Of a DNA stretch of 64,000 nucleotides, positions 1-13,067 are shown in pieces. How positions within the stretch are numbered: the first letter of the stretch is position 1; each line of letters starts with the position of its first letter. This stretch comes from Allium sativum (lineage: Eukaryota > Streptophyta > Magnoliopsida > Asparagales > Amaryllidaceae): positions 232,356,335 to 232,420,334 of the forward strand of contig CM060922.1 of assembly GCA_030737875.1 (NCBI GenBank), written 5' to 3'. The notes beneath the pieces were generated by a model, which worked only from the letters and a program-made list of their open reading frames with translations, did not search any database and was not told the DNA's origin. The position numbers were made by a program, and so were the translations under genes.

Positions 1-2108
1 GCGATTACGTGGCATGATGATGGAGATTTTCATATGTAGTTCGATATAGAATGAATGTTGTGCACGCTTCTGTCATGTGACAGCAGAGATCGTACAAGGA
101 GGGTACTATGGGGAGTACCTTGGGATGTTGGGTATAGCTACATATTTATTACATTAGGTTTAATCTACTCGAGAGTAAATTAGTGCGACGTGTGTGCAGG
201 GACTATAGCGTAGTTAAGACGAGTAACATAATAATTAAGAAAATGTAACCAAATTGTATATATAGTGTTATTTTAAAATATTTAATTTTTCCTCTCACCA
301 GAACTTGTGTTCTGAACCCCTCCTCATAATGTAATCGCAGATTAAATTTATGGCAGAGATTTGCTAGCCTTTGGACACTTATTAGATAGTGTCATTATTT
401 CAGTAAAGCTATACTTAATTATTATATTTTTATCCATTCCTCTGTGAGATGTTTTATCGGGCTCTGATATAATTGTTATCTTTGTCTTTTCTACAGGATA
501 CTGGACAAACCATCTCGAGTTTTAGTAGTTTTGAATTTACAATTTCGTAAAAATACGGACCCGTTGGAGTTTGGTTATTACCTCTGGTGTCAAAGCTCAG
601 GTTTAGGATTCCTATATATAGTCAGTGAGTGGCATATTTTGTATTTTAAAATTTTAAATATTATATATATATATTTATACGTAAATCCATGAAAAGGGTC
701 CACTTTTGATAAAATGGCACGTATAAAGTATTGAGTGATGAATTAATACACCAATGTTAGGATTGTGAAGGGTCATAAAAGCGTAAGTTCTGGCTTAACC
801 ATGGTATGGGGTGTATGATAGATTTGATGATTAATGGGAAAGTTCATGTGTCGGTACTTGGGAACGGATAGTAGGTCCAAGTTGTGGGTGGGTAATCAGG
901 ACCTGTGTTTGGAAAATGGATGGATTGGGGATATATGTATATGTGTATATATATACACACACACACATATACAATGTGCATGGGTAGCACAAGAGTTGGA
1001 CGCCACTTGTAGTTTGGAAAGTTTGCTTGAGGATTGGTAAGAAAGTAAATTTATTTCGTGCAAGAAATTTAGAAAGGTGTGAACCTGGAGAGCATCCTAT
1101 ACCCAGTCCCATAGTTAAACTTTTAGAAGAACTTGAAATGGAAAAAGGTATGGGAGAAGGTTTCTAAAAGAGTTTTTCAAGTTTTAAATTTAAAAGTTTC
1201 TAGAAAGTTATTGGTTTTAGCCTCATTATTTTTTTGAAGAAAGTATAAAGATCGTTTTCCAGAAGAATAAGGTGTGAAAGCAAGTTGTGGGTTAAGTCAT
1301 AGAGGTAGAAATGGGAAGAAACGAATAAATGAATTAGATACGTATGTTGGATAGATGTAAAATATATTTTACAATATTGAATAGAAGTAGTCAATTCTTA
1401 TTTCCCTAAATTTTATACTATTGAAAAAGGTTAATGAGAAAATAACGTTTTTGAAAACTTAAAATGGTTTAGTAGGATAATTCCAATAGTGTGCTTGAAC
1501 ATTTGATAGAGCTTTGGTAAATTATCTCGGTATGTGAATAAACCATAAAATTGGGCGGTAATTGTAGAAAGTCTCAAATAAGAAATAGGGAAGTAAAATG
1601 GAAAATGTTTAATAATAAAAAGGTTATACGGTAATGTATGTGAACTGAGAAAAATAATGTCAGAAAGTTGTTTCTCTAATGGTTACAGGTTTAGTAAAAA
1701 GGACTAAAGGAAAATTATAAAACTTGTATTTTTTATGTGTAAAGAAAGTAGAGTGGTTCCGCATAAATATTGATTTAATAGATCATACGAGTTAAGCAGA
1801 AAAGGTCAGTTAATTCGAATGATAGAAGATTAAATTTTCAGGGAAAGGCCTAAAACATACCTAATTAGAATACGAAGGTAAATATAAAGTAAAAGAAACT
1901 TTAAGGTTCTTGCATGGAAAACTGTGGTATGATGTGCGATTAATGGAAAACTCATTTGTAGCCCTTCTTAGGAAATTAGAAGGCATGATGTGTTGTCTTA
2001 CTTTAAGAAATGATATGAACTAGGCCCAAAGATATGGGGTTACTTAACGGAGAAGTAAAGTTTGCCAGGTTTGTATCTGTTTAGGTATCGGGTAAGGTTA
2101 TCCTATGG
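1..2108. other. AT-rich non-coding flank of LARD D
   Basis: No reading frame longer than about 95 codons and no recognisable domain is present on either strand. The text has the look of old, decayed retrotransposon or intergenic DNA. A TA/CA microsatellite occurs near 926-975. The segment resumes at 34308 after the D stack, because the two sides carry the two copies of the D target duplication. I cannot name a family for it. Confidence 0.5.
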
Positions 2109-2113
2109 ATATC
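2109..2113. repeat. Target site duplication of LARD D, left copy (ATATC)
   Basis: ATATC immediately precedes the TG of the left LTR and is matched exactly at 34303-34307, directly after the CA of the right LTR. Five base pairs is the usual duplication length for Ty3-gypsy integrases. Confidence 0.9.
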
Positions 2114-5100
2114 TGTAATGGCCAGAAAAATTCGACGCTTGAATTTTCGACAATAACAGAAAATCCTGCATTACCTGTCAAAACCCAAGTATCGAACCCT
2201 GACTATTAATAGGAATAAATTAGAGGATGAGATAGGAAAGGTAGAACTAATAGAATAGAAGAATAAGAACAACAGAACTGGACAAAATCAGATTAAACAC
2301 GAATCTCTCAACGAAATGAACAAAATATAATATATAACATAACTTTGAAATACAAATCTGAATTTGTATATACATACCATATCAAAGTATAACACATGAT
2401 ATATCACAGTGGAAATAACTCTACATAATTAATGGTGAAGCCTCCTGCTTCGAGCTCCTCCAAGTGTATCTGTAAAAGCTTGAAACACTTGACTGTCCGT
2501 ACAAATTTGGGCACCCAAGAGTTTAGGGAAAACACAAACAAATAAACTCTGGGTCAGTCATGGGACTGGTGTGAGTAAACTCCAACCATATTGCTTTCAA
2601 AATCCTTTTGAAAGAAAAGGATAATAGTAAGACCAGCCCATACATAAACATGGACGATTTTTACCTTACAATAACCCAAAATATTTTGATATCAAATTCC
2701 AATGATATAATAATAATGTTTAATCAAGTAAATAACCAAATAGTAGAACGATCACGTCTCACACTCTACATATATAGTGTAAAATCAAAAACCACATGGC
2801 ACTTATTGGAGGTTGGATTCCAACAGAAAAGGTATGGGATCAACTACCGATCAGAGCACTCTAGAGGGTATACACTGGGGTCTAACAAGAACGTCTTGCA
2901 ACCTGGCCACACATGATTGGCCACTCATTTAGCTTGAGTGTAGCGAATATATTGTCACCTACGGTTGTTGGCCATCCAACCGTAATTCGAAGATACCAAA
3001 ACGAAAAGAAGAACACATATGAGTTTTCTCTAGATCGGTGACAATACACCCTGCTTGGGTATGACCCAACTAGCAATGTTGCCTGCCCGATTTCTGTCAT
3101 TTCCCGGTTGTGAGGCTAGACGCTACATCTATCTTTTCAGAACATCTGGTCACCATTTACTTTGAATGCCACATCGTCAAACCCATCGAATCATTAGTTG
3201 ATCTTCTAAAAACATTATGGGTATAAAAGAAAAGAGAAACAAATTCCTCTGCCACCAGACGTAATACCCTGAAAAGATCGTCTTATGTGTTCTGTTAGGA
3301 ATACTCTGTCAGACATTCATCCATACAATTTGTCCTAGGACTGGACAAACCAAAAGCTCTATTCTGGAACAGAATGACCCTTGCATTTCACTACGTCTTC
3401 AATTATCTTCAGCATAATCTAATTCGCAATTCCTATGCCTATACGTAGTGGTTTTGGATAATAAATCCAACCTGTCTCTCCTTATTGACAATGATGGTCT
3501 AAAAAAATCTTTGATAGATGGTGTTTCAACTATTATAGGAAAACAAAACATCCACCAAACAATCATTGGCCCATTTTATTTATTTTAATATTAATTTTCT
3601 AGCTTCCCATAATTTTCCAGAGATTTTCAAAACCCATTTAACCCTTCATGTTTCTTGGAAAACATTTCCAATTCCCATTATAACTATAGATTTCCCTTTT
3701 AAAAAATTTAGATTCTTTTCTAATATATTTCACAGTATTGAAATACTAGTTTGTTTCATGCCAGTGTAATTCCACATCCCAAATAGACAATAATTAATGA
3801 TAGATTATTTATCACATTATATAACGTAATATATGAAAAACAACAATATAATTGTTGAGCAATCCAGTTGGATCCCTCCAACCTGTTTCCCTGCATCAAC
3901 AAATGTCATTCAACCTAAATAACACCCATTTCTTATCAATCTGAAATATTATAATAAATGGAAATCAATATTTAACCAACGATATATATAAGGGACTGTA
4001 TCGATAACTTGACCAATTTAATTGTAATTTACCCTAACAACCATCACACAACATTCAATCATTATTTATCAATGCTAAGATACATTTATAAAATTTCAAA
4101 ACTGAACAGAGTTAGTGAGTTTACTCACCTTGTTCGTTAACCATTGAAAAACCATTAACGTTTGCTGGATCTACTCAGGCGTTTTATTTCCATCATAAAT
4201 CGTAACTAGCTCTGAATTGCTCCAGACCGGTTCTATTGTGTAGCCTACGTCCATACGATTCCGACATGAGAAACGGTTTGCAAAACTGATCACGGACGGA
4301 CGGGATATTCAGCTTACAAGTTAATACACGATTTAAATAAAATTAAACTATTATGATTAATTTTATTGGGCCTTACCTCCTACTGAGCTCCTCAGCCCAT
4401 CAACCAATAACCGGCCCTCCTGCTATTTCTTCTCGTAATGAAGAAACTCCCACCCGTTACTCTGTGAAACAGCCACTTTCCTATTATATCCGAAACCGCA
4501 TAAGGCCTCGTCTTCCTCATTTTCATATTCACCTCTCCAATTTAAAACATACCGCTCCTGCATGCCCACGTTTCACCATTTGCATGCTTTCCTTCACGTT
4601 TTCTTGTATTTTCATTTCTTTACACTTCATCTTCCTTAACGCTTGATCATTCACAGTTTGACATCTCCACTACAACGCAGCTTACTTCACTTGCCCTTTA
4701 CTTCCTCCCATGTTTGAAAACATCCTTTCCATTCCACTGCATAAATTACCTCATAATACAATGCTCGGACAAAACTCTGCCTCACAACAACTTCCATATC
4801 GACGCTAGCTCATACTGCCTAGATACAACACTGAATTTAAACCCAGAATTTATACACAGCCTGCGTTTCGCATCGTGAACCCAAATACCATATGTAAAAC
4901 ATAAACTAATGCTCCAGTACCCCATAACTCCCACCACCATGCAACTGAAACTCGCACTCCTCCAACACCACATTCTCTAGTAAATATTCTTGCCTGTAAA
5001 ACTCACACTACAGCACGTAAGTACTGCCCAACGTGGTACTCCACTCCTCACTTTCCAGAAGAAATCCACAGGCCTACCCCCTTCTTCGTTTACATGCACC

Positions 5101-5684
5101 GCCACGTTGTGCACACATCAGTACCTTACGTCCCTTATTCACTACACATACCCATTACGTCAAGCCACTCTCCCATCCTCATACATTTGCATTGCTCCTT
5201 TCTTTGATCACCTTTTTTATATGTATCCACCCATCATGCTCCTATTCCCTTAGCAACCTTCTTCCATGCGGAACAAGCAACTCGCCAGCTCCCAGTATAT
5301 TTCCACCACCCTTCCACCTGTACATGCTCACGTCTTCCCTGTTCACCAATCCATACCACCGCTCCATGAAACCGCACTGAGCCGTGTATTCTCCTTTACG
5401 CGATATACTCTTCGTGGAACCACTCAGCATGTACACATCCCCTCCTTGGAACTGACAGGCAAGACACCACCCCGGTCATTAATATCACCTCAGTCTCCAC
5501 CCATGAACCACCATATTTGCCCTCCATCGTAGCACTCGGCGCTGCTATGGAATTCAATCATCAGCGAAAAAGAATCGCGTCCAAAACGAGCTTCGCAATT
5601 ATCAACTCCTTGCTGATTTTTTTGTTATTTTTCTTGGATTTAAACTTGCGTTATGTTTTGTAAATGGAGAAAGAGTTACGGTTA
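2114..5684 (-). repeat. LARD D 3' LTR, distal part (before the Harbinger-like insertion)
   Basis: This stretch aligns by eye with 27817-32690 of the other LTR. The U5-side end is at 2114. It includes the block at about 2511-2580 (CATGGGACTGG / GGGTCAGTC) shared with elements A and E. Segment 4675-5205 has no counterpart in the right LTR, which appears to have lost about 530 bp there. A C-rich stretch at 4380-5570 holds several short open frames that are not conserved and are not supported as genes. Confidence 0.85.
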
Positions 5685-5702
5685 GACCATAACCAACAAT
5701 CC
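5685..5702 (+). repeat. Left terminal inverted repeat of the Harbinger-like element
   Basis: GACCATAACCAACAAT starts directly after the TTA duplication and matches the inverse of the right end at 13 of 16 positions. GAGCA-type ends with TTA/TAA duplication are typical of PIF/Harbinger. Confidence 0.75.
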
Positions 5703-5800
5703 GTTCTATTCACGTATTCTCTCTCTTGTTTTGCAACTAATCGAACGAGCCGAGCAAACAGAAGTGGGGAAGCAACCACGGGCTAGCCATAGAAGGGCTT

Positions 5801-5920
5801 ACAACGGCAAAGAGTTTGCCGTTATAAAATTAATACAACAAACTCTTTTCCATTGTAACTTTATAACGGAAAACACTTTACCATTATAAAATTATAACGG
5901 TAAAGTGTTTTCCGTTGTAG
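5801..5920. repeat. Left subterminal array of AACGG palindromes
   Basis: Several units of the form AACGG-CAAAGAGTTTG-CCGTT separated by TTATAA-like spacers lie about 116 bp inside the left end. A matching array lies near the right end. Each unit can fold on itself and presents AACGG, a core resembling Myb-type binding sites, in both orientations. Subterminal repeats often bind the element's own proteins, so a role as ORF1 or transposase binding sites is plausible but inferred. Confidence 0.7.
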
Positions 5921-5939
5921 TCCCACAGCCAGAAAACCC

Positions 5940-6133
5940 CACCGCCGCCCCCTCCATGTTCATTCTTCTCCCCCATTTTCCCAACCCGAAAATCTCAAAT
6001 CCTCCCCCATTTTTCACCCAAACCTTTCCACCAATTCACCAATCCGTCAGCTTCTAACCAAATTAACTTCCATTTTTGAGATATTCATTCGAACATATGT
6101 CTAGAATCCTAAAAAATTTCGCAAAAAAAATTC
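5940..6133 (+). other. C-rich leader before the PMD pseudogene
   Basis: A pyrimidine-rich stretch lies between the subterminal array and the first plausible start codon of the plant-mobile-domain frame at 6134. It could be promoter or 5' untranslated sequence of that gene. Longer open frames on the opposite strand (6101-6459) are shadows of the PMD exon. Confidence 0.35.
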
Positions 6134-8386
6134 ATGCATGGCGACGATGGTGGCACCGATGGCAGTGGCGCAGGCTGAAATGGTGCATGTGGTAGTAGCG
6201 AACAACCAGACGTACCGTACGTGCTTGGAATAGAAGATTTGCTTGCAGCCACCGAAAACATGGAGAACCAAGTAGTAGGCGTTGAGGAAGACATGGGTGT
6301 AGGCACAGAGGAAGGTGGCCCTCGTGGACGCGGCGGCCGTAGGGGCGGATGAACGGGTAGGTCGCATAGGGGTGTGGGATCGGTTTCCACTAGACAGGCC
6401 GATCTCGATGGTTGTATGGATCCGAACCTCAGCGCCGTGATGCTTCCTATGCTATCCAACTTTCACATGCTTTTAGAAGGCCAAGTACACGTTAGCACGC
6501 AGTCGAGTTTGGCTGTAAGAATTTTTAGTATTATTTAAATAATATTCTTTGAGTATATAGTATAACTTTTTATTGAACCGTTGACAGTCGCGGAATATAC
6601 GTTCACGTGGTTCGTTAGCAAACACACTTAGATATTATCATGCACACTTGGTGGGTAAGGAGAGGGTCTTAGCACTGTTACATTCTCTTGGATTTCATTA
6701 TTTTCTAGTTAACATTAAGGACCTTTTAATGAAACTACTGGATAATTTATTAGTCCTAGTTTATCTTATTGTGCGCCTTACAATTTTAGGAATCAACCAT
6801 GTTATAAATGCGGATGTTCAATTATGCAAGGCCATTGCTCTACAGTGGTACAAAACCACCAACACATTTCATTTTCCTTGCTAAGAGTTAGGACTTACAC
6901 CGCTTGATTTCAACATGCTTATAGATATTAGTATTGGAGTAGTTGCTTATCCCCCACTGCCTTTAATTGATGCTCGATGGCGTGATCGTGCAATTCTTCA
7001 TGATCTACTGCCTTCTTTTGACGTTTCTGATGCGTCTTATCAGGCCGAAGGCGCTACTAGAGTGAGCGCCATATGTGCAGCCATGGATAGCATACTCGCT
7101 CAGTACTCTGGTGATGACAACTTGGAGCTTTTGCTCGATTATTTGTGTTATACCTTGTGGGTAACCTATTCTTTAGTTTATCGAGTAGTAGTTTGCCTGT
7201 CGGAATTTTTGAGGTCACTACTAAGTTAAATACCAATGAGGTGATTTTATATGATTGGGGAACACCTATCCTTGCATACCTATATAGACGTCCTGACATT
7301 CGGTGCACCATCTTTGATTCTCATGTTTCTTTATATGGTTTCTGGCAGTTGTTATAGTATTAGTATTTTGAGTACTCTAGGAACTTTCATTTCACCACCC
7401 GTACTTCAGACCCTTCAACCTTTTTCCCCGGTATATATTTTTGGACCGCAGACAACCGGGGGCCTAGGGATAATGAGTCACGTTATGTGTATTTAGTTGC
7501 CCACAACCAGATCGACCTGAGGATGCATAGGCATCAGATTATATGGCATCCATTTGAGCAGAGTACATCATTTTGTCTTGATATGATAGGGCTTGCTAGA
7601 ATGCTTGCCAGACATTGATTTCCACTCATATCTTATCCCTCGGCGTTAGGTGTTTATTGGTTTCTTAGTGAGAGTTGCTGGAGACAGTTGTTTGGCTTCA
7701 ACGCTATTCTCGATAATCCGCACCCACATACTTATCGGTGTATGATTTACCCGTCTGATCAGCTAGATTTTGCCAGGGCAGCAGGCTAGTGGACGACCGA
7801 GAGCTTTGTTATCACTGGACAGTCATACGTTGACTTCTAGCATAGATTTTTCACCGGGTCCTTAGACATGATTACACATGCAGCTTTGATTGATTTAGCA
7901 GGGCCATCTACTATCCGACACTGCAAACATCCACCAGTTATCAAGGATATTACCTAACCCAGCCAGGGTTTTCATGCACCTGATCATGAGGTGGCCGCTA
8001 GTCATTTTGGTTGGACCATAGCAGTGCCTACTATTAGACCAGATCGTTACGTTGACGTGTTTCATCCTCTGGCCCATCATGATTACCCGGAGCCTACATA
8101 GATATCATATGTTGATCTATATGATATGCATAAGGGGCTTAGGCATACGGGCTACGTAGAGCATAGGCGTAGCCTAGAGTACTATGATGCTGAGCTGCTT
8201 CGTGTTGGGTAGGAGGCACGATAGCATCATACGCATTTAGAGGCCCAACTTGAGGTAGAGCGCAAGAAATTTCAGGACATGCAGATGTATTACCACCAGT
8301 TGTCTGGCATTGGGTCGAGTCATCCTCCAGATGATGATGATGATGAGAGACGTCGACGGCGCTCCACACATCCACGTACAGATTGA
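6134..8386 (+). pseudogene. Plant mobile domain (MAIN-like) protein, decayed
   Basis: Seen: exon 1 (6134-6514) encodes an acidic then Gly/Arg-rich N-terminus (GGPRGRGGRRGG). A 73-bp intron with GT-AG borders (6515-6587) follows. Exon 2 opens with SLANTLRYYHAHLVGKERV and continues in phase. Later segments read WYKTTNTFHFPC, LTPLDFNMLIDISIG, YDWGTPILAYLYRR and HQIIWHPFEQ, which match the order of conserved blocks in PMD proteins. The C-terminus has a charged helix, then DDDDDERRRRR, and ends at 8384-8386. Broken by stops at 6176, 6350 and 6882, a frame change near 7140 and several later stops. Known: PMD proteins include Arabidopsis MAIN/MAIL1 and occur inside plant transposons. Inferred: this copy was carried by the Harbinger-like element. 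It lies 584 bp upstream of the zf-GRF frame, on the same strand. Confidence 0.7.
6515..6587 (+). other. Predicted intron of the PMD pseudogene
   Basis: GTAAGAATTT at the donor and TTGACAG at the acceptor enclose 73 AT-rich bases. Removing it keeps the PMD frame open from a phase-0 exon of 127 codons into exon 2. Splicing is inferred from frame and consensus only. Confidence 0.55.
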
Positions 8387-8970
8387 TCGGACCAATGACT
8401 TACTACTACTATTATGTACTATCGATGTATTGCAGTTTTGCATTTGTCAGTTGTTTGTTCCTTTTGTTTGAGTTGACGTTCTGTATTTGTTGACTACCAC
8501 TATTATGTACTAACAATGTGTTACATTTTCGCAGTTGTTAGTTGTATGTTCATGTTGTGTGTGTGCTATTTGATTAAGCTTGTTGTTGTACTTATATATC
8601 AATCAACATGGTCTGGTCAGCATCCATCAACATGCTACGTTCAAATTGTATGTTCATATTGTATATTAATCAACATGGTCTGGTCAGCAGCCACATTAGA
8701 AACGAGGGAACGAATCATTGCTAGGCTTAGCTTCAGAATAAAGTCGACATTACTAGTACAAATGAGACGGGGAATCTCTGCTACCTGTCCATCATTCTTA
8801 AAAACCGTGCCACGGAAAAATACAAATGAGTTGACAAGTCGCCCCAATTAATGCTTTAATATATCGGGAAGTGGACTTCCGCTATTAAATAGGACCCTGC
8901 ACCTTCTTCCCGTCTTCATTATTTCTAACTCTCCAATAATTTTCTGCTATCCACATTTTCTCTACATACA
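8387..8970. other. Spacer between the PMD and zf-GRF pseudogenes
   Basis: AT-rich sequence with a short near-duplication: ATCAACATGGTCTGGTCAGC occurs at about 8601 and again near 8669. Short open frames here have no recognisable motif. It may include 3' untranslated sequence of the PMD gene and the promoter of the zf-GRF gene. Confidence 0.4.
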
Positions 8971-9524
8971 ATGTCTGGTTTGGAATACGATGATGAGACA
9001 GTGGTTCAACTGTACGACGCATATGAAAGGAATAAGCAACCAATCGAAGATATAGAGATTGTGCTAGAAACACAGGCGGATGTCCAAGTCAAACTTGAAG
9101 AAGTGGAGTCTGAACTTTTTAGTGCCATGCAACCAAACGTTGTTGTCCCAAGAATTTGACCAATGAAAAAACCCATCAGGCTCGGTTTATGGAAGTAATT
9201 GCTCGCCAGAACCCCTAAAGGTCGAGCTCTAGCATTACGGGTCGGACTGTTCTTTGCTATTGTGGAGTGGAATGCAACATGGTTGTTTCTAAAAGTCAAA
9301 CCAATGCCGGTCATCGATTTTATGGGTGCAAGGCATACATTGCTGCATAGAACAGACAAGGGTTGCAACATTGTAATTTCTTCTCATGGTATGATCCTCC
9401 TTTGACTGAGAGGGGTGTCCAGTATGCACTGGAGATGCAAGCAGAGGTCGGTCGCTTGGAAAGATTGAATGTTGCAACAAAAGCAGAAATGTTATATGGG
9501 TGGAGCAGTTCTTCGCGAAACTAA
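8971..9524 (+). pseudogene. zf-GRF domain small protein, frameshifted
   Basis: Seen: the start at 8971 gives MSGLEYDDETVVQLYDAYER and an acidic, probably coiled segment that stops near 9157. The zinc-finger part continues in another frame: LCYCGVECN, then SKSQTNAGHRFYGCKAY, then CNFFSWYDPPLTERG. This fits the GRF zinc finger pattern, with Cys codons at 9255, 9261, 9327 and 9372. The frame ends at 9522-9524. Lesions are a frame change near 9150, a TAA at 9216 and a TAG just after the third Cys. Known: zf-GRF domains bind nucleic acid in topoisomerases and nucleases, and small plant GRF proteins are common near transposons. The function of this copy is unknown. It lies on the same strand as the PMD gene inside the Harbinger-like element. 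Confidence 0.68.
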
Positions 9525-9907
9525 GAGTACTAGCAATCTGGATTGCACGATCATTCTGCCGTATTGTATCGTAGTTGTATGCTGTATGTTGGATTGAATG
9601 CGGAATGTATCTTGTATCTTATATTTGGATATACTGATGTTGTATGTTATATGTTGTATGTTGTAATGATGTGTATCCAATATTTTGTTATAATGATGTA
9701 TCCTTTATCGTAGTTGTATGTTTTCTGTTGTTCTCGTCTAGACTAATCGACACTTATCCCCAATAATACAATTACTTAACTATAAGCACAACTAGTACAT
9801 AAACAACAACCCTGAATCCACTGGAGTTGCCCTAACTTAAAAAAAACTAGTACATAAATACTACAAACAGTTCACAATCATATTACAACTCAACCCAACA
9901 TAAATAG
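9525..9907. other. Convergent spacer inside the Harbinger-like element
   Basis: Low-complexity TGTATGTTGTA-type repeats (about 9565-9720) and AT-rich DNA lie between the 3' end of the zf-GRF frame and the 3' end of ORF1. No gene is supported. Confidence 0.5.
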
Positions 9908-10528
9908 CTAGTCCTTAAACGAACCACTACCGCTTCCACTTCCGCTTCCACTTCCTTTATATTTTATGTACTCTCCAAGCTGCTCAGTTAATAGTTCTTG
10001 CTGTAGAGGGGAAAGCTTACTAAAATCACATGTAATCATTTTAATATAATTCTTCTCTCATAGCATAGCTATCTTCTCCTCCTTCTTCTCTCGTAGCACG
10101 ACTTGTTTCTCCATCTGTGCTTGTCTTCGGAGCTCTTGATCATCACTAATTGCCTTTTGGAACTCTTCGTCACTGCGGTTTCTTTGCGCTGAAAATTTAA
10201 CTCTATGATCTCTTGTCTCCTTCACTGAATTGTCCATTGTTTCCAGAAATCTAGATAACTCTGCACCGAGTTGCTCCAGCTGAATTGACTTGGCTTTGCC
10301 AATAGGTTGTCCATCACTAGTTCCATATAAAGGGCTTCTTTCTTGCGAACTCGGGTCACTTCCTAGACTAGAATCAGAGTAGTTCATCCTTCGAGCTTTG
10401 TTCTGCTGCTTAAACATAAAGTTGCTTGGGTTCTTCCACTTCGGCAAATTAGATAGAAGCTCGAAGCTGTCTTGAAATTTAAACGAATGTCCATAATGTT
10501 GTTAGTAGGCCTTTTGTGACTCTTCAAT
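9908..10528 (-). pseudogene. Harbinger ORF1 (Myb/SANT-like protein), exon 2
   Basis: Seen: after the acceptor at 10529-10531 the frame reads IEESQKAY, HSFKFQDSFELLSNLPKWKN, MNYSDSSLGSDPSS, then a Glu/Arg/Lys-rich coiled region. It ends in LLTEQLGEYIKYKG, a Gly/Ser repeat and a stop at 9908-9910. This matches the C-terminal part of plant proteins labelled NAM-associated or GST-T3-like, which are ORF1 proteins of Pong/Harbinger transposons. Lesions are a TAA near 10502-10504 and a TGA at 10058. Known: ORF1 is a Myb-like DNA-binding partner that brings the transposase to the element ends. The open frame commonly seen at 10058-10447 is only part of this exon. Confidence 0.78.
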
Positions 10529-10621
10529 CTGTAACACAAAGTCAAAATTGTATGAGTGTATGACATTTCTAAGTAATCATAGTAAAGTATGTTATTTTTT
10601 TAAATATTCTATGGTACTTAC
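10529..10621 (-). other. Predicted intron of Harbinger ORF1
   Basis: On the minus strand, donor GTAAGTACC follows the exon 1 sequence APYDV and acceptor TTGTGTTACAG precedes IEESQKAY. The 93-bp intron joins the Myb/SANT part to the Lys-Trp-containing C-terminal part in the order seen in related ORF1 proteins. Confidence 0.65.
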
Positions 10622-11183
10622 AACGTCATAAGGTGCAACACTGCTTTGCTGCCTGTTCTCCAATCTTGTCAGTATTGCCAGATAGTTCTAACATGCGGCA
10701 TTCATCACTCTATAATAGCATCTCGGTGATCCAAATGTTCTACTCATCGCTTCCAATGAATTGTAAAACTCTGCAACTCTTTCCCCAAATTTCTGAACTT
10801 TCATATTATTCCCAGTAATAATGTCCTGTGAAATGCACATCCAAGATCTAGCAAGTGAAATGTACTGCTCGAAAGTAAACTTACATTGTTTTTTTGTTCC
10901 ATCCGCTGCTGTTCCTTCCCCTCCGGCATGTTCATCCTCAATTTCTTCTAGTTTGGGATCCGCCTCCAATTCAACTTCGGTTTGGTGTCGTTTATTGAAA
11001 ATACCACATAAAGACTTCCACTTCGTCTTCTTTTGGTTATATTCGGGACTGATAGGTGCAGGGTATTCTTGATTACATTCTTCAGAATTTGTAACATTCG
11101 CATCGTCGCTTGCATCTTCCGCCTCCTCCGTTGAAGTTTCAACATTTTCTTCGTCAATAGGAGAGGCACGCCCGTATGAAAAC
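10622..11183 (-). pseudogene. Harbinger ORF1, exon 1, Myb/SANT part (3' of the LARD E insertion)
   Basis: Seen: reading down from 11183 the frame gives an acidic stretch (SYGRASPIDEE, DASDDANVTNSEE), a basic KKTKWKSL, then FTFEQYISLARSWMCISQD, MKVQKFGERVAEFYNS and a final LTRLENRQQSSVAPYDV before the splice donor. The order (Trp-containing first helix, ISQDIITGNN, FGERVAEFYN, SPRCYYRVMNA) is that of the SANT/Myb domain of Harbinger ORF1. One in-frame TAG interrupts it just after VMNAAC. The N-terminal half of this exon lies at 23974-24262, on the far side of LARD E, and the two halves are in the same frame once one 5-bp duplication is discounted. Confidence 0.78.
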
Positions 11184-13067
11184 TGTAATGACCCAAAAAT
11201 TTAGCGACCTTGGTTATCCGATATACAACACAAATCCTACATCCAAGGGCCGAAAATACCGGATGATTAATGAAAGAAATTAGAGGGTGAGGAAAGATAA
11301 GATAGAAACTTAGAATAGAAGAAGAAGAAGAAGAAGAACACAACATCAGAGTAACACGAACCTCACAGCGGAACGAACAACATATAATATATAACATAAC
11401 TTGAAATATACATCTATACTTGAATATACATCATTATCAAAGTACAACACTTACAACACAACGGAAATAACTATAGCTATATAATCCTGAAGCCTCCTGC
11501 TCCAAGCTCTTCCATTATATCTGTAAATCCTGACAACTTGACTGCCCGTACAAAATTAGGCACCCAAGAGTTTAGGGAAAACAAAAAAATAAACTCCGGG
11601 TCAGTCATGGGACTGGTATGAGTAAAACAGTTTAAAACAGTTTGAACAAGTAAACGATATCTCATAAGACCACACCGTATAACGGAACGGGTTTTTCCTT
11701 ATGAGAATCCAAATTATCTTTATATCAAAAACTTTTTGATATTATAATAATGTCTATCGACCACAATATAATAATCATCTAGCAGAAACACTTTCATCTC
11801 ACGTCCTACATATATAGTATACAATCAAAATCGCAAGCACGTATTGAGTAATGGATTTTCCAACTATGACAAGGTATGGAACCACCTTTCGCTAGTGTAC
11901 CTCGAGAATGGAATACACTGGGTTCAACAAGAACATCTTGCAACCCGACCACACATGACCGACCACTCATTTCGCTTGAGTGTATCGAATGTATATCACC
12001 AATGGTTGGGATCAGCAACCGTTTCCCGAATGGGACAACATCAACAATAGATTTTTAGAAATAAATGAAACTCTAGATCAGGTGATTATACACCCTACTT
12101 CGGAGCGATCGACTTAGCCATGCTGCCTGCCCGATTTCTGTCATTTACCGGTTGATGAGGCTTGAGGTTATGCTTCATCATCACATCATATTCACTTCGA
12201 ATGCCACATTGTCAAATCCATCAAAATCACTAATTGACGTCTAAAACAGTACATTACGTGTTAGCTAAAGACGTTTCCTTCTCCGATTCCACTCTTGGTA
12301 CGGTTGAAGAAATCAATGTATATGACCTTTCTGGAAATACTCTGTCAGACATTCATCCATACAAGTCACCCAGGAACTGGATGAACCGAAGGCACTATTC
12401 AGTATATCCATCTTAGGCACTGTTATCTAAGATTTATACAACGGCCCTTGCACTTTACTCCATCTTCAATTATCTTTGGCATATATGATTCGCAACGCTT
12501 ATGCCAATACAGAGTGGTTCTTTGCATAATAATCCAACCGTTCTCTCCATATTAACAACGTTAAAATGGTCAAAACTTTGATAGTCGGTGAGTTAACTAT
12601 CAAACGAAAACACGTGTGCAAACAACGATATTATTTCCAGATGGAAATTTTATCAATCAAACATCAGTCATAAATACATATTTATATATATATATATTCA
12701 TATTTCCTTATTTTCTATGCTTAGAAAATATACGTTAACATTGGAAAACATTTCCATTACTAATTCATATTTCCAATTTCAATATTTGATTACATTTCTG
12801 ATTCTATTTTGAAAAAAATTCCAAATCTTCTTTACTTGGATTTAAACAGATATTTAAATCAACATCGCGACGAAAACTCGAACCACTATACTTATTTACT
12901 AAATTCACTTAGCCACTTTCACTCTCGAACCTTAACCATTTCTAAATTATAAACGAAGTCAATAAAGTTGGGGTATAACTACCTCTCAGACCTTAACTAA
13001 ACAACATTCAAATCTCGAAAAAGGTTAAGTTCATCTTTTAACTCTTTAACACTTCCTTACGTAACTC

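Noticed and set aside
4353..5532. Several Ser/Pro/His-rich frames in the LARD D LTR
   Set aside because: They overlap each other in different frames, are altered in the other LTR, and have no recognisable domain.
6101..6459. Two overlapping minus-strand open frames of 88 and 116 codons, one with hydrophobic stretches
   Set aside because: They lie opposite exon 1 of the PMD pseudogene, whose Gly/Arg-rich plus-strand frame explains the GC-rich composition. No known domain fits.
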